From: Malania oleifera
Lineage: Eukaryota > Streptophyta > Magnoliopsida > Santalales > Ximeniaceae
Reading direction: 5' to 3'
Length of the DNA: 64,000 bases
Assembly (NCBI RefSeq): GCF_029873635.1
Contig: NC_080422.1
Coordinates: 4,692,001 to 4,756,000, forward strand
Made by a program: the position numbers and the translations under genes. Below, piece after piece: positions 1-10,675 of the stretch. The notes beneath the pieces are model-generated. The model ran no database searches, was not told the origin of the DNA, and worked only from the letters and a program-made list of their open reading frames with translations. Every line of letters starts with the position of its first letter. Position 1 is the stretch's first letter.

Positions 1-17
1 AACCTCTATTTCACGTA
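1..17 (-). mobile_element. TK2 interior, fragment left of the Athila insertion
   Basis: These 17 bases precede the Athila 3' LTR. On the minus strand they appear to continue the TK2 protease region that resumes at 21299. Bases 13-17 (ACGTA) match the ACATA at 21299-21303 with one change, so they are the likely target-site duplication of the Athila insertion. The rest of TK2 (pol and 3' LTR) should lie to the left, outside the window. This is an inference from a very short sequence. Confidence 0.5.
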
Positions 18-469
18 TGACTCACTTCTAAAAATGAGTAGCTTGGAAGCTATCCCAAGTATATGAGTTACGTCGTGTAATAATTATCCCAAACAGACCA
101 TATCGTCTCCTTAGGAAATGCAGATTAGTTTTAAACTAGTGTGAAATAGGAAAAGAAAATAAGAAAACATTTTTTTACTGAACATGGTTCAGATTCGAAA
201 TCTTGGGGGTACCAACCAAATACTCACTAATTAAATATTCAAATAATAAAACAAGCATAGCTAACATCAGACACGAAAAAGACCTAAGAATAATGAATAT
301 ACCGAACCTAACAATGACTCAACTAAATGAAAATAAATTAAGCTAAACTATAAATAAAATTATACTAAATAAATAGACTAAATCCAACAATAGAGAGACT
401 AAAATATTGCCTAAATAGAAGTGACTAAATTTAAACTAATAATAAAAAAAATGTCCAACAAGTATTAAC
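18..469 (-). repeat. Athila copy A 3' LTR, part 1
   Basis: This is the outer part of the 3' LTR. It matches the other Athila LTR from 19557 onward, starting with TGACTCACTTCTAAAAATGA. Compared with that copy it lacks about 67 bases near position 208. It ends where TK1 inserted. TTAAC at 465-469 is the left TSD of TK1. The LTR resumes at 9368. Confidence 0.85.
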
Positions 470-1084
470 TTTCACGCCCCGAACCCGCAGGTGGGTCTTA
501 GGTGTGAATAAAGTAATTTAACCTGTCTCTGTATCAATTAAAACATACATGATACAATGCCAAAGAGAGGATCTAACCCCATGGAGTGAACGGAAGCCCT
601 ATTTACATACGCATAACCATCCATACTCATCAAAATATGCAGCGAAATACGGTCTTTTAAACAACAATAGTATCATACCAGAGTCTATACAAGTTAGGAT
701 ATACATTCCCATCATACAAAACATACCCCAGGTGTCTACAAAAACCATCCCGACAACCTGGGTACAAAAACCCGTACCTAGTAGGTACTAGCAGTAGCTA
801 ACGACACCCCTGCTCCAAGATGCTAGGATGCTAATTACGGCTACCTGAAGGACCTGAAAAACATTGATATATAATTGGGGTGAGACACCTCTTAGTAAGG
901 GAGAAAGCAAGTTATATCAGTGCGTGACATACCAATGTTATTTTACATACTTCATAACACTATAAAATACGATACAGTTTGAAATATTTACATAAAGTTT
1001 CATACAGATACATACAGTTCCAGTATTTTCACAAAAACCATTCCAATACATACGATACCCAAAACATACAGTCAGTGTCGTCAC

Positions 1085-1500
1085 ACTAGTTTGCAACTAC
1101 ACAAGGTCACCTCGTCTCACAGCGATTACATTGCTACGTACGCAACTACGCTGTGACGACCGAGGCCCACAGTGATTACATTGCTCCATACGAAACTACA
1201 CAAGGTCACCTAGTCTCACATCGATTACATTGCTACATACGCAACTACAATGCGACGACTCAGGACCAATAGTGATTACATTGCTATATACGCAACTACA
1301 CAAGGTCACCTAGTCTCACATCGATTACATTGCTACATACGCAACTACAATGCGACGACTCAGGCCCAATAGTGATTACATTGCGACATATGCAACTACA
1401 CAAGGTCACATAATCTCACATCGATTACATTGTTACATACACAACTACAATGCGACAACTCAGGCCCAATAGTGATTACATTGCTACATACGGTGTAGAA
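1085..1500. repeat. Minisatellite of about 100 bp in the TK1 3' LTR
   Basis: The phrase AACTACACAAGGTCAC recurs at 1095, 1194, 1294 and 1394, giving a repeat unit of about 100 bp in about four copies. Each unit holds two related halves of about 50 bp containing GATTACATTGCTACATACGC. The same repeat occurs in the 5' LTR at 7830-8165. It has no spacer structure of the CRISPR kind. Confidence 0.9.
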
Positions 1501-2404
1501 CACACCCTTCAGTGACCAGCCGGAACATACTGGTGATATTTCACACCCCGGATATAGAGTCGGCCACTCTCGCCCATGGTAGTTAACCGATACATGGCTG
1601 TTTTACAAATCCCTGGAATCATTTTGGAACTCACGTTCCTATACATTTCAACATACGGTAATTAGCTGCCATATAGCTGTTTTACAAATACCTGGAACAA
1701 ATACATACAACCATGCCACACTTATTTGGTTTACGGCAAATCATATCGTTTACAAATTCAAGTATACAGTTTATGCAAATATGGATTACGATCACCTCAA
1801 TAATACAGTTTTAACGAAACCAACAGTTTTCCAAACAGAGTAGAGATGATACCCGAAATCCCCAAATTTTTCCAAAAACTGTAACCCTAAAATCTCGTAT
1901 TTTTACCCGATAGATTTTCCTAAATAAGTTACCAAAACATACATACGATCATAGCCTACAAGCTTACCGATCCTGATTTCGAAAATGAACTGATATAAAC
2001 AGAATCCCCTTACCTTAACCCGAATTCCAACTACGAACTCTATGGTCCTCAAAACTACGAACCGAGACTCCAAAACCTACAAACCACAGTACAATACATA
2101 CTTACAATCCATACTACTACACATATACTGAATCAGAAACGAAAACCAAGTCTTACCTCAATTTTAGCCCAAAACCCGAAATCGCTCGAAACGAGATTCC
2201 GATCTGCTAGAAACGTAAAGAATCCTTCACTGATCCTCGCAGTAACTTTGGATTTACGATTCCAGTGACAAATGGCGAAGCAATCGAGGAGAGAGAGAGA
2301 GAGAGAGAGCTTCAAATCCTAGAAAGAGAGAGAGAGAGAGGAAAACCATAACTTAGCCAAGAAGAAACTACAAATATCCTTATAAAAACCTTTGACCCAG
2401 GGGA

Positions 2405-2605
2405 TTTCGTCAACGAGATGGCATCCTCGTCGATGAGGTCTTCAGAAATTTCGTCGACGAGACAGCAATTTCGTCGATGAATCCTGATATTTCCAACTTT
2501 CTAGACCTCTCAGCTTTTTCTCGTTGATGAGCCTCTGAATTTCGTCGACGAGAAGCCTTCAGCCTTCGTTGACGAATTATGGCCTCTTCGACGAAGTCTG
2601 CAAAA
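2405..2605. promoter_or_regulatory. Palindromic decamer array in the U3 of the TK1 3' LTR
   Basis: About eight copies of TCGTCGACGA or close variants lie within 200 bases. Several are decayed by C to T or G to A changes (for example TCGTTGATGA). On the minus strand the array lies just upstream of a TATA-like sequence (near 2380-2390). The same layout is found in the TK1 5' LTR, the TK2 LTR and the solo LTR. A regulatory role is inferred only from position and conservation. Confidence 0.55.
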
Positions 2606-2653
2606 TTCATCTTCTATATAATAAACCCACATCTCACGGTTCGGGTTCTTACA

Positions 2654-2666
2654 ACCTCCCCTCCTT
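2654..2666 (-). other. TK1 polypurine tract
   Basis: On the minus strand this reads AAGGAGGGGAGGT and sits directly against the start of the 3' LTR, the position where plus-strand DNA synthesis is primed in LTR retrotransposons. Confidence 0.75.
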
Positions 2667-2934
2667 ACAAAAATTTCGTCCTTGAAATTTGCAATCTCTC
2701 ATTACAAACACATTCATACTACTACATACATACTCACTCTGTAGCTGTTACGATACATACATACATACATACTCTAGAGAATACGACGGCCATTTATACG
2801 CAGCCCCATTATGATACATACATACATACTCTAGAGAATACGACATCCATTTATACGTAGCCCCATTACAATACATACATACATACTCTACCACCCTGCT
2901 ATCCAAATACTACTCAAAACAACTGCGGATACTT
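2667..2934 (-). repeat. TK1 3' untranslated region with short tandem repeats
   Basis: This non-coding stretch lies between the pol stop and the polypurine tract. It contains two and a half copies of a unit of about 57-61 bp (CATACATACATACTCTAGAGAATACGAC-like, first copy from about 2751) joined by short CATA runs. No gene is seen. Confidence 0.6.
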
Positions 2935-4200
2935 TCAGTGTATTTCCATCTCTAGTTCCCAAGAAGCTTCCTCAACCTCGTGGTTCTGCCATAATACCTT
3001 TACTAACGGTATCTCTTTGGTACGAAGCTTCTGAACCTCATGGTCCAGCACCTGAACAGGTATCTCCTCATATGCTAAAGTATCCTCAATTTCCAACTCA
3101 TCATAACTGATAACATGAGATGGATCCAACACGTACCTTCTCAGCATGGATACGTGAAACACATCATGGACCCTCAAGAGTGTTGGGGGTAGTGCAACTC
3201 TGTAGGCTACCAAACCCACTCACTCAGTGACCTCGAATGGTCTGATATACCTCGGGCTCAACTTGCCTTTCCTTCTGAATCTCATCACTCCCTTCATCGA
3301 AACGATTCTAAGGAATACTTTACCCCCTACCTCGAACTCCAACTCACGGCGGCGAACATCCGCATAACTCTTCTGCCGACTTTAAGCCGATCTAATGCTC
3401 TCTCTGATCAAACCTACCTTCTTAGATGCCTGCTGCACGAGTTCAGGTCCTAAAACCTGACGTTCACCGACCTCATCCCAATACAAAGGAGATCGACACC
3501 TCCGACCATACAAAGCCTTGAACGTTGCCATCCCTATACTAGCCTGGAAGCTATTGTTATAGGGAAACTCCACTAGTGGCAAAAACTAAATCCAACTACC
3601 ACCGAAGTCCAATACACAAGTCTGTAACATATCCTCCAAGGTTTATATTGTCCTCTCTAACTGTCCATCAGTCTGAGGGTGGAACGCTGTATTGAAAGTA
3701 AGCTTCGTCCCCAATGCTTCCTGTAAGCTCTTCCAAAATCGAGAAGTAAACCTTGGATCCCTATCTGAAACAATGGACACTGGCACCTCGTGCATTCTCA
3801 CAATCTCATGCATGTACATATTAGCAAGCCTACTCAAATGGTAGCTAACCTTCATCGGTACAAAGTGAGCAGATTTCGTCAACCTGTCCACAATTACCCA
3901 AATAGTATTTTGCCTGTGAAGCGCTGTCGGTAATTCGGTAATAAAGTGCATGGAAATGTGCTCCAATTTCCACACCGGGATAGGCAAAGGCTGCAACGGC
4001 CCTGCAAGCCTCTGATGTTTAACTTTCACCTGCTGACACGTCAGACACTGCTCCACAAACCGGCAATATCCCTCTTCATACCACTCTACCAGAAGGACTC
4101 GCGTAAATCCCGATACATCTTCATACTACCCGGATGTACCGTATACGGAGAACGATGCGCTTCTCCATAATCGTCCTTCAGATCTCATCGTAATTTGGAA
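2935..4200 (-). pseudogene. TK1 integrase with chromodomain-like tail (broken)
   Basis: Integrase inserts the cDNA copy into the genome. The Zn-binding N-terminal region is recognisable around 4060-4200 (…[12 protein letters not shown] at its end). The catalytic core at 3643-4056 carries the first two Asp residues ([11 protein letters not shown] and SDRDPRF) and the Glu region (GQLERTI). The stretch at 3382-3582 carries the YNNSF…GRRCRSPLYW block. The last open part, 2935-3219, contains VLRV…FHVSMLRRYV and a chromodomain-like end (PLVKVLWQNH…EASWE), typical of chromoviruses. The parts lie in different frames separated by stops, so no intact enzyme can be made. Confidence 0.85.
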
Positions 4201-4930
4201 CACACAGCCTGGTCCCAAACCTCAACATACCTTTGTCAGAAATGTTAAAATCCGCAGTCAAACCCTACTGCACTTTCTCCACAATCTTAGCTAACTCTGC
4301 ATCATTTGCCTACGCGACTTTAATACGCTTAAACAAAGTCGGCTGAATCACCAAGCTAGCAATGAAAGCTTGATGATCACCGAACACCATTTCCACGCCA
4401 AGGCTTTCCAGGTCCCGCCTGACATGATGCTAAGTTACAACTGCAGATACTGCTGCATGTTCTGACTTTCGACTCAACACATTAGTTACCACGTTAGGTT
4501 TTCCCGGATGATAACTGATCGTGCAATCGTAGTCCTTAATCAACTCTAGCCACCGTTTCTACCTCATATTCAACTCCTTCTGTGTGAAAAAGTACATGAA
4601 GCTTTTGTGGTCAGTGAAAATCTCACACTGAACATCGTACAGGTAGTGTCGCCAAATCTTTAGGGCATAAACTACAGCAGCCAATTCCAGATCATGTGTA
4701 GGGTAATTCTTCTCAAACTCCTTAAGTTGTCAAGAAGCATAAGCTACCACCTTACCCTGTTGCATAAGCACATAACCCAAACCCTTCAGGGATGCGTCGC
4801 TATAGATCACAAAACCCCCATCCCCCGAAGGAATGGTCAATACTGGAGCAGTAACCAGCCGGTGCTTCAACTCCTGAAAGCACTGCTCGCAATCACTAGT
4901 CCACTCAAACTGCACTCCTTTCCTGGTCAA
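4201..4930 (-). pseudogene. TK1 RNase H region (broken)
   Basis: RNase H degrades the RNA strand during reverse transcription. The open part at 4730-4930 has FEWTSDCEQCFQELK and YSDASLKGLGYVL, which includes the first catalytic Asp. Further down the minus strand, to about 4490, fragments of the usual family blocks (for example FTDHKS…) can still be read between stop codons. Bases 4201-4490 are a decayed linker to integrase. The frame is joined to RT through a TGA at 4931-4933. Confidence 0.75.
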
Positions 4931-5677
4931 TCATGTCAGAGGTCCAGACAATTTAGAGAAACCTTCCACGAACCGACGATAGTAACCCACCAGTCCCAAA
5001 AAATTCTGAACCTCCTGCACACTCTTCGGTCTAACCCAGTCGACCACAACTTCAATCATATTGGGATCAACAGAGATACTGCCCTCAGACACCACATGGC
5101 CTAAGAACGTGACCTGATTCAACCAGAACTCACACTTCTTCAGGTTAGCATACAACTTCTTTCTCTCGCAGAAACTGTGGCACCAACCTCAAATGGTTTT
5201 CATGCTTTTCCAGACTCCTTGAGTATACTAGAATGTCATCAATGAACACCACTACGAACTGGTCCAGGTACTCATGAAACACCTTGTTCATCAGATCCAT
5301 AAATACTGCCGGCGCATTGGTCAACCCAAACGACATAACTAAGAACTCATAGTGGCCATATCTGGTTGGAAAGCAGTCTTCGCTACATCCTCTACTCTAA
5401 CCCTAACCTGATGATATCCTGACTGCAAGTCGATCTTCGAAAAGACCCGCGTTCCCTGCAGCTGGTCAAAGAGATCATCTATACGAGGCAAAGGGTAACG
5501 GTTCTTCACCGTCACTTTTTTGATCTCACGGTAGTCAATGCACATCCGCATCGACCCGTATTTCTTTTTCACAAATAATACTGGAGCTTCCCAAGGCAAA
5601 ACACTCGGTCGAATAAAACCCTGGTCCAGTAGTTCTTGCAACTGCTCCTTCAACTCTCGAAGTTCTGCTGGGGCCAT
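4931..5677 (-). pseudogene. TK1 reverse transcriptase (broken)
   Basis: This is the polymerase that copies element RNA into DNA. Visible blocks in order are [60 protein letters not shown] and the catalytic FIDDILVYS. Spacing and wording fit the Tekay/Del lineage. The frame shifts near 5365 and again near 5150, and a TGA ends it at 4931-4933. The catalytic residues themselves remain. Confidence 0.88.
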
Positions 5678-5680
5678 TCG

Positions 5681-6298
5681 CTACGGAGCTTTAAAGATCG
5701 GTGCCTTACCAAGCAGCAACTCTATCACAAACTCCACCTCACGATCCGGAGGTAAACCAGGTAAGTCATCTGGAAACACATCCTGAAACTCGTTGACCAC
5801 CCGAATGTCCTCGAGTCTCAACTCATCCCGCGGCGGTTCCTTTACGCAAGCTAGGTACCTCTGACAACCATCAAAGAGTAACCTCCTCGCCTGTAATGCC
5901 GATAAAATATATGGCGTAGAACGCACACACGACCCCACAAACTCATACTCCTGCTCCCCAGGAGGTCTGAACACTACTACCTTCTTACGACAATCAATCA
6001 TCGCATAGCTGGAGAACAACCAATCCATTCCCTGTATGACGTCGAAACTTGACATGTCGTATACTACAAGATTTGATGGTAGCAGTCTCTTCTAAATCAC
6101 AACTGGGCAGTTTCCTAATATCTTACTACAAAGTGTTACACTCCCATTCGGCGTAGTCACAGACAATATTTCATTCATCACAACGGATTCCGCCCCACAC
6201 AACTTCACAAAACTAGTAGATATGAATAAATGGGTTGTCCCCGAATCAAATAAAACAACAACCCTATTCGAAAGCAATAACATGGTACCTGTCACCAC
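5681..6298 (-). pseudogene. TK1 aspartic protease region (broken)
   Basis: The protease cleaves the Gag-Pol polyprotein. The open piece at 6092-6298 carries the active-site block VVLFDSGTTHLFIS; the piece at 5681-6055 continues with FDVIQGMDWL and the linker towards RT (FPDDLPGLPPDREVEF). The two pieces are separated by a stop near 6090. Retropepsin homology is clear from the DSG triad and the GMDWL block. Confidence 0.82.
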
Positions 6299-7359
6299 GT
6301 TCCCAGCGTGTTCCTCATCTGCTGGAGTAAGTGAATATACTCTCGTCGGGGCCGTGGTTGCCTGATAATTCCCTCAAGGCATTTGATTACTCCCATGGTT
6401 CTGGCTCTGTGCAGGCATAATCCTCCTCTGTTCCTGACAACTCTTTGCCATGTGGCCTGACTTGCCATAGTTGTAGCAAACACCCCAGAATGGCGGACAT
6501 TTGCCATCGTGCCATTTACGGCACTTAGCACACGGTGCGGAGGATGGATCCCCCTGAGAACTCAGCCGCTTGGTGTTCTACCGATAACCAGAGTTGTAAT
6601 TCTTCTTCTTCTTCCACTGAACTTGCCGATGACCACTATGAGGACCAGAAGATACTGGCCTCTTCCCCTGCACCAGCGCTACCTCCTCTCCCCGAAGGTC
6701 GGTCTCAACTATGGTGGCTTTATCCACCAGAACAGAGAACTCACAGATCTGCAGCATCCCCACAAGACGGCTCTCCTCAGACCCCTCTCAAACCTCCGAG
6801 CCTTCTCGTGCTCATTCAGAACCAAGTACGGCGCAAATTGGGATAACTCGATAAATCTGGCAGCATACTTCTGCACCGTCAAAGTACCCTGTATCAGGCC
6901 CAAAAATTCATCGGCCTTTGCATCCCGAGTGGAGACCGGAAAGTATCTCTCGAAAAATACCTCCTTGAAATGGCCCCACATCATACCAGATGGACCAGCC
7001 CTCTGCTTCTCAAGCAGACTCACCGCCGTCCACCATCACCCTGCCTCCCTAGTCAGCTGAAAGGTAGCATACAAGACCTTCTGCTTCTTAGTGCAGTGAA
7101 GGACTTCCAAAATCCTCTCGGTCTTCTCAACCCAATCTTCCGCCACTATCAGGTCAGGTCCTCCCATAAATGTCGAAGGGTGCATGCGTGTGAACCGCTT
7201 GATGGTACACCCCGCATCAGTAGGAGAGCTCTCACATCTCCTAACACTCCGCCCAATCTCTCGGATCACCTGTCTCGCCAAACCACGAGACACCGAAGGA
7301 GACTCATCGCTTGTCGTCTCCTTGGAGCCACTCTCCAAGTTATTATCCTTGGGTTCCAT
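6299..7359 (-). pseudogene. TK1 gag (broken)
   Basis: Gag forms the virus-like particle and packages element RNA. Translation would start at 7359 (MEPKDNN…). The stretch at 7036-7359 holds the N-terminal region; it ends in a stop, and the capsid part continues in another frame at 6709-7023 (FKEVFFERYFP…ARFIELSQFAPYLV). A zinc-knuckle region follows at about 6440-6560, with Cys/His spacing of the CxxC…GHMAKSC type. At least two frame changes and a degenerate stretch at 6560-6710 show that it is dead. Confidence 0.82.
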
Positions 7360-7664
7360 TCTAAAGATAGAATAAGAATCAGTTAGACTTCCTATATCGT
7401 ATGTAGTTAACAACATCATATACCTAATCAGGTCAACTATTACTCTCACGGGTCTAAGCCTGTCCTGTCACACTAACACGAAAGTCGCCAATGGTCTGCC
7501 TTGCCTTTATTGGAATCGTCATCCTAGGAAAAACACGGAATACCGCCGATAAATCCTAGCCTAGAACCAGAACAACCCTCAACAAATACTACCCATTTCC
7601 TACATCCTATACTTTGGTATGTACTCATCAATACTCCTAACCAAGTCTACAAGACCTAACAACC
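7360..7664 (-). other. TK1 5' leader
   Basis: This is the leader between the primer-binding site and the gag start. No coding content is evident. It would include the RNA packaging region of the element by position; no specific structure is recognised. Confidence 0.5.
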
Positions 7665-7682
7665 TGGTTAGCTCTCATACCA
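7665..7682 (-). other. TK1 primer-binding site (initiator-Met tRNA type)
   Basis: On the minus strand this reads TGGTATGAGAGCTAACC, close to the TGGTATCAGAGC of plant initiator-tRNA primed elements, three bases from the 5' LTR. It fixes the element's direction as minus. Confidence 0.85.
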
Positions 7683-7685
7683 AGC

Positions 7686-8992
7686 TGTCACGCCCCGAAC
7701 CCGCAGGTGGGTCCCAGGTGTGAATAAAGTAATCTAACTTGTCTCTGTATCAATTAAAACATACATGATACAATGCCAAAGAGAGGATTCGACCCCATGG
7801 AGTGAACGGATGCCCTATTTACATATGCGACGACTCAAGACCAATAGTGATTACATTGCGACATACGCAACTACACAAGGTCACCTAGTCTCACATCGAT
7901 TACATTGCTACATACGCAACTACAATGCGACGACTCAGGCCCAATAGTGATTACATTGTGACATACGCAACTACACAAGGTCACGTAATCTCACATCGAT
8001 TACATTGCTACATACGCAACTACAATGCGACGACTCGGGCCCAATAGTGATTGCATTGCGACATACGCAACTACACAAGGTCACCTAGACTCACATCGAT
8101 TACATTGCTACATACGCAACTACAATGCGACAACTCAGGCCCAATAGTGATTACATTGCTACATACGGTGTAGAACATACCCTTCGGTGACCAGCTGGAA
8201 CATACTAGTGATATTTCACACCCCGGATATAGAGCCGGCCACTCTCGCCCATGGTAGTTAATCGATACATGGCTATCTTACAAATCCCTGGAATCATTTT
8301 GGAACTCACGTTCCTGTACATTTCAGCGTACGGTAATTAGCCGCCATATAGCTGTTTTACAAATACCTGAAACAAATACATACAACCATGCCACACTTAT
8401 TTGGTTTACGGCAAATCGTATCGTTTACAAATTCAAGTATACAGTTTATGCAAATATGGATTACGATCACCTCAATAATATAGTTTTAACGAAACTGTTA
8501 GTTTTCCAAATAGAGTAGAGATGATACCCGAAATCCCCAAATTTTTTCAAAAATTGTAACCTAAAAATTCCGTATTTTTACCAGATAGATTTTCCCAAAT
8601 AAGTTACCAAAACATACATACGATCGCAACCTACAAGCTTACCGATCCTGATTTCGAAAATGAACTGATATAAAAAGAATCCCCTTACCTTAACCCAAAT
8701 TCTAACTACGAACTCTACGGTCCTCAAAACTACGAACCGAGACTCCAAAACCTACAAACCACAGTACAATACATACTTACAATCCGTACTACTACACATA
8801 TACTGAATTAGAAACGAAAACCAAGTCTTACCTCAATTTTAGCCCAAAACCCGAAATTGCTCGAAACAAGATTTCGATCTGCTAGAAACGTAGAGAATCC
8901 TTCACTGATCCTCGCAGTAACTTTGGATTTACGATTCCAGCGACAAATGGCGAAGCAATCGAGGAGAGAGAGAGAGAGAGAGCTTCAATTCC

Positions 8993-9048
<56 letters not shown>

Positions 9049-9367
9049 CTATAACTTAGCCAAGAAGAAACTACAAATATCCTTATAAAAACCTTTGACC
9101 CGGGGGATTTCGTCGACGATATGGCATCCTCGTCGACGAGGTCTTCAAAAATTTCATCGACGAGACAGCGATTTCGTTGACGAATCCTGATATTTCCAAC
9201 TTTTCAGACCTCTCGGCTTTTTCTCGTCGACGAGCCTCTGAATTTCGTCGACGAGAAGCCTTCAGCCTTCGTCAATGAATTATGGCCTCGTCGACGAAGT
9301 CTGTAGAATTCCATTTTTACCCCTCTTCTATATAATAAACACACATCTCACGGTTCAGGTTTTTACA
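7686..9367 (-). repeat. TK1 5' LTR
   Basis: This 1682-bp LTR runs from TGTCACGCC to TTTTTACA. It is shorter than its partner because about 630 bases are missing just inside 7827. It carries about 3.3 copies of the 100-bp minisatellite (phrases at 7869, 7969, 8069), a GA microsatellite at about 8964-9042 that interrupts the leader, a minus-strand TATA-like TTTTATAAGG at 9081-9090 and the decamer array. Confidence 0.88.
9106..9300. promoter_or_regulatory. Palindromic decamer array in the U3 of the TK1 5' LTR
   Basis: Eight copies of TCGTCGACGA or variants lie here. Five are perfect and three carry C/T or G/A changes. On the minus strand they end about 20 bases before the TATA-like site at 9081-9090 and begin about 65 bases inside the LTR. 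The position suggests a promoter or silencing element; no known factor site is claimed. Confidence 0.55.
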
Positions 9368-9665
9368 TTAACTTTTACAATGACCTTGAAATGAACAAAT
9401 AGACTAAACTTAATGATATAAATAATCCAACAGAGTTTAAATCCAACAACTACAAGGAAAATAAACTGAATCTAACCACTTAAATATTCTAAGCAAGTAT
9501 TTAAAGTGAAGAGAAAGAGAGATTAAACAAGCATTAATCTAATGAATAGTGCATAATCTAAACGAGTTCTCTTAAAAAAAGGTTAATCCCAGCTTGAAAT
9601 GGAAATGAACTAAAAGATTAGCAAAAAAAATAACTATAACAACATTAAAATAACACAAGGAGAGA

Positions 9666-9730
<65 letters not shown>

Positions 9731-9849
9731 AACTCAACAATACGATGAACAGAAGTCTTCAATGCATTAATCAACATGAACTCAATATTAAAATATCCAT
9801 TAAAATAATAATAAAGTGCACAAGTAACTAAACAAAGTAATTAAAATAT

Positions 9850-9883
<34 letters not shown>

Positions 9884-10675
9884 CAAAGGAAGAGTTGGGG
9901 CAATGGAGAGATGAGTAGCTCGGGTCTCCACAATTCCCAGCTGCGGCGCTGCCCCCCAGGTACAAGCAAGCAAGCCCCCACAAAATGTCCCCCACAACTC
10001 CCCAAAACCCTATTCACCTTTTACACTAGCTTACCTCCTTTTACTTCAATGCCGTAGCCTTCTAAAAGCATCCTAGCGCACACCCTCTTCATGTGCCCAC
10101 TACCAAGCCTACCTAAAAAACTAAAGAAGCTTCAAGAGACCCTACAAAGAAGCTGCTCCTTTGACTTGTCAAAATAAATTTAACAAATCCCCCCTCTTTG
10201 ACAATTCAGCCCCCAGCACTAAAAATCCCCAGTGCCTCTTGCGTCCACTTGCATGGTTAGGTTACATCAAGACTCGACCCACTTTATTATTATTTTTTAT
10301 TTTCTTTTCTTGTTTTTTTTTTTGTTTCCCAGCGAAAAAAGGGGCTTTTGACCTTCCTAAAGCCCATATCTCTCAAAGCTCGAAACACGAAAGTCGTAGA
10401 GTACTTTCTCAGCTTTCTCTAGAATTTTGAATCGTCTCAATTGGAACTCAGAAGAGAAAGTTACGCTTAGATTACGGAGTAATATTGGTTTTAGCTTTCA
10501 ATAATTGCTCTGCAATAAAAAAAATACCAAAAATTCATAAATTATTCAATAAAATTCAAATATTATGAATAGAACACAATGTTAAAATATTGATAGTAAT
10601 TAGGCATTTAATTAAAAATATAATTCATAATGCATGAATTAAAACACCTAATTACGCAATTTAAGCGCGTAATCA
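9368..10675 (-). repeat. Athila copy A 3' LTR, part 2
   Basis: This is the continuation of the LTR after TK1, starting with the right TSD TTAAC. It matches 20056-21298 and ends with GCGCGTAATCA. It contains two GA microsatellites (about 9672-9726 and 9851-9883). On the minus strand the G-rich AGTTGGGGGTG just beyond its end (10676-10686) is the likely polypurine tract. Confidence 0.85.

Larger units (their letters stand above)
470..2653 (-). repeat. TK1 3' LTR
   Basis: This 2184-bp LTR runs from TTTCACGCC (the other copy begins TGTCACGCC) to TTCTTACA. Compared with the 1682-bp 5' LTR it keeps an extra segment of about 630 bases (roughly 617-1250), so the 5' LTR has an internal deletion. It contains a minisatellite with a repeat of about 100 bp, GA microsatellites near 2290-2340, a minus-strand TATA-like site near 2380-2390 and a cluster of TCGTCGACGA-like palindromes at 2405-2605. 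In one stretch of about 120 bp it differs from the other LTR at about 8 positions, mostly C/T or G/A. Confidence 0.88.
470..9367 (-). mobile_element. TK1: complete Tekay-type (chromovirus) Ty3/Gypsy element inserted in the Athila LTR
   Basis: This is a complete but defective Ty3/Gypsy element on the minus strand, with 3' LTR 470-2653, 5' LTR 7686-9367 and about 5 kb between them. A perfect 5-bp TSD (TTAAC, 465-469 and 9368-9372) frames it. The matching uninterrupted sequence in the other Athila LTRs (near 20051-20056 and 34145-34150) confirms the boundaries. An initiator-Met-type primer-binding site lies beside the 5' LTR and a purine tract beside the 3' LTR. The order gag, protease, RT, RNase H, integrase, chromodomain-like tail points to the Tekay/Del chromovirus lineage. 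Stops and frameshifts break gag and pol, so the element cannot move by itself. Confidence 0.9.

Noticed and set aside
1085-1500. Regularly spaced repeats that could suggest a CRISPR array
   Set aside because: The whole 100-bp unit is repeated with no unique spacers, it lies inside an LTR, and the genome is a plant's.
2579-2860. Plus-strand frame of 93 codons at the end of the TK1 3' LTR
   Set aside because: It crosses the LTR boundary and translates CATA tandem repeats (repeated THTLENTT); no gene-like features.
4694-5104. Plus-strand frame of 136 codons
   Set aside because: It is antisense to the clearly recognisable RT and RNase H of TK1.
9800-9997. Ser/Leu-repeat reading frame over a GA/CT run (similar frames at 24408-24669 and 34120-34452)
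   Set aside because: These are products of translating microsatellites.
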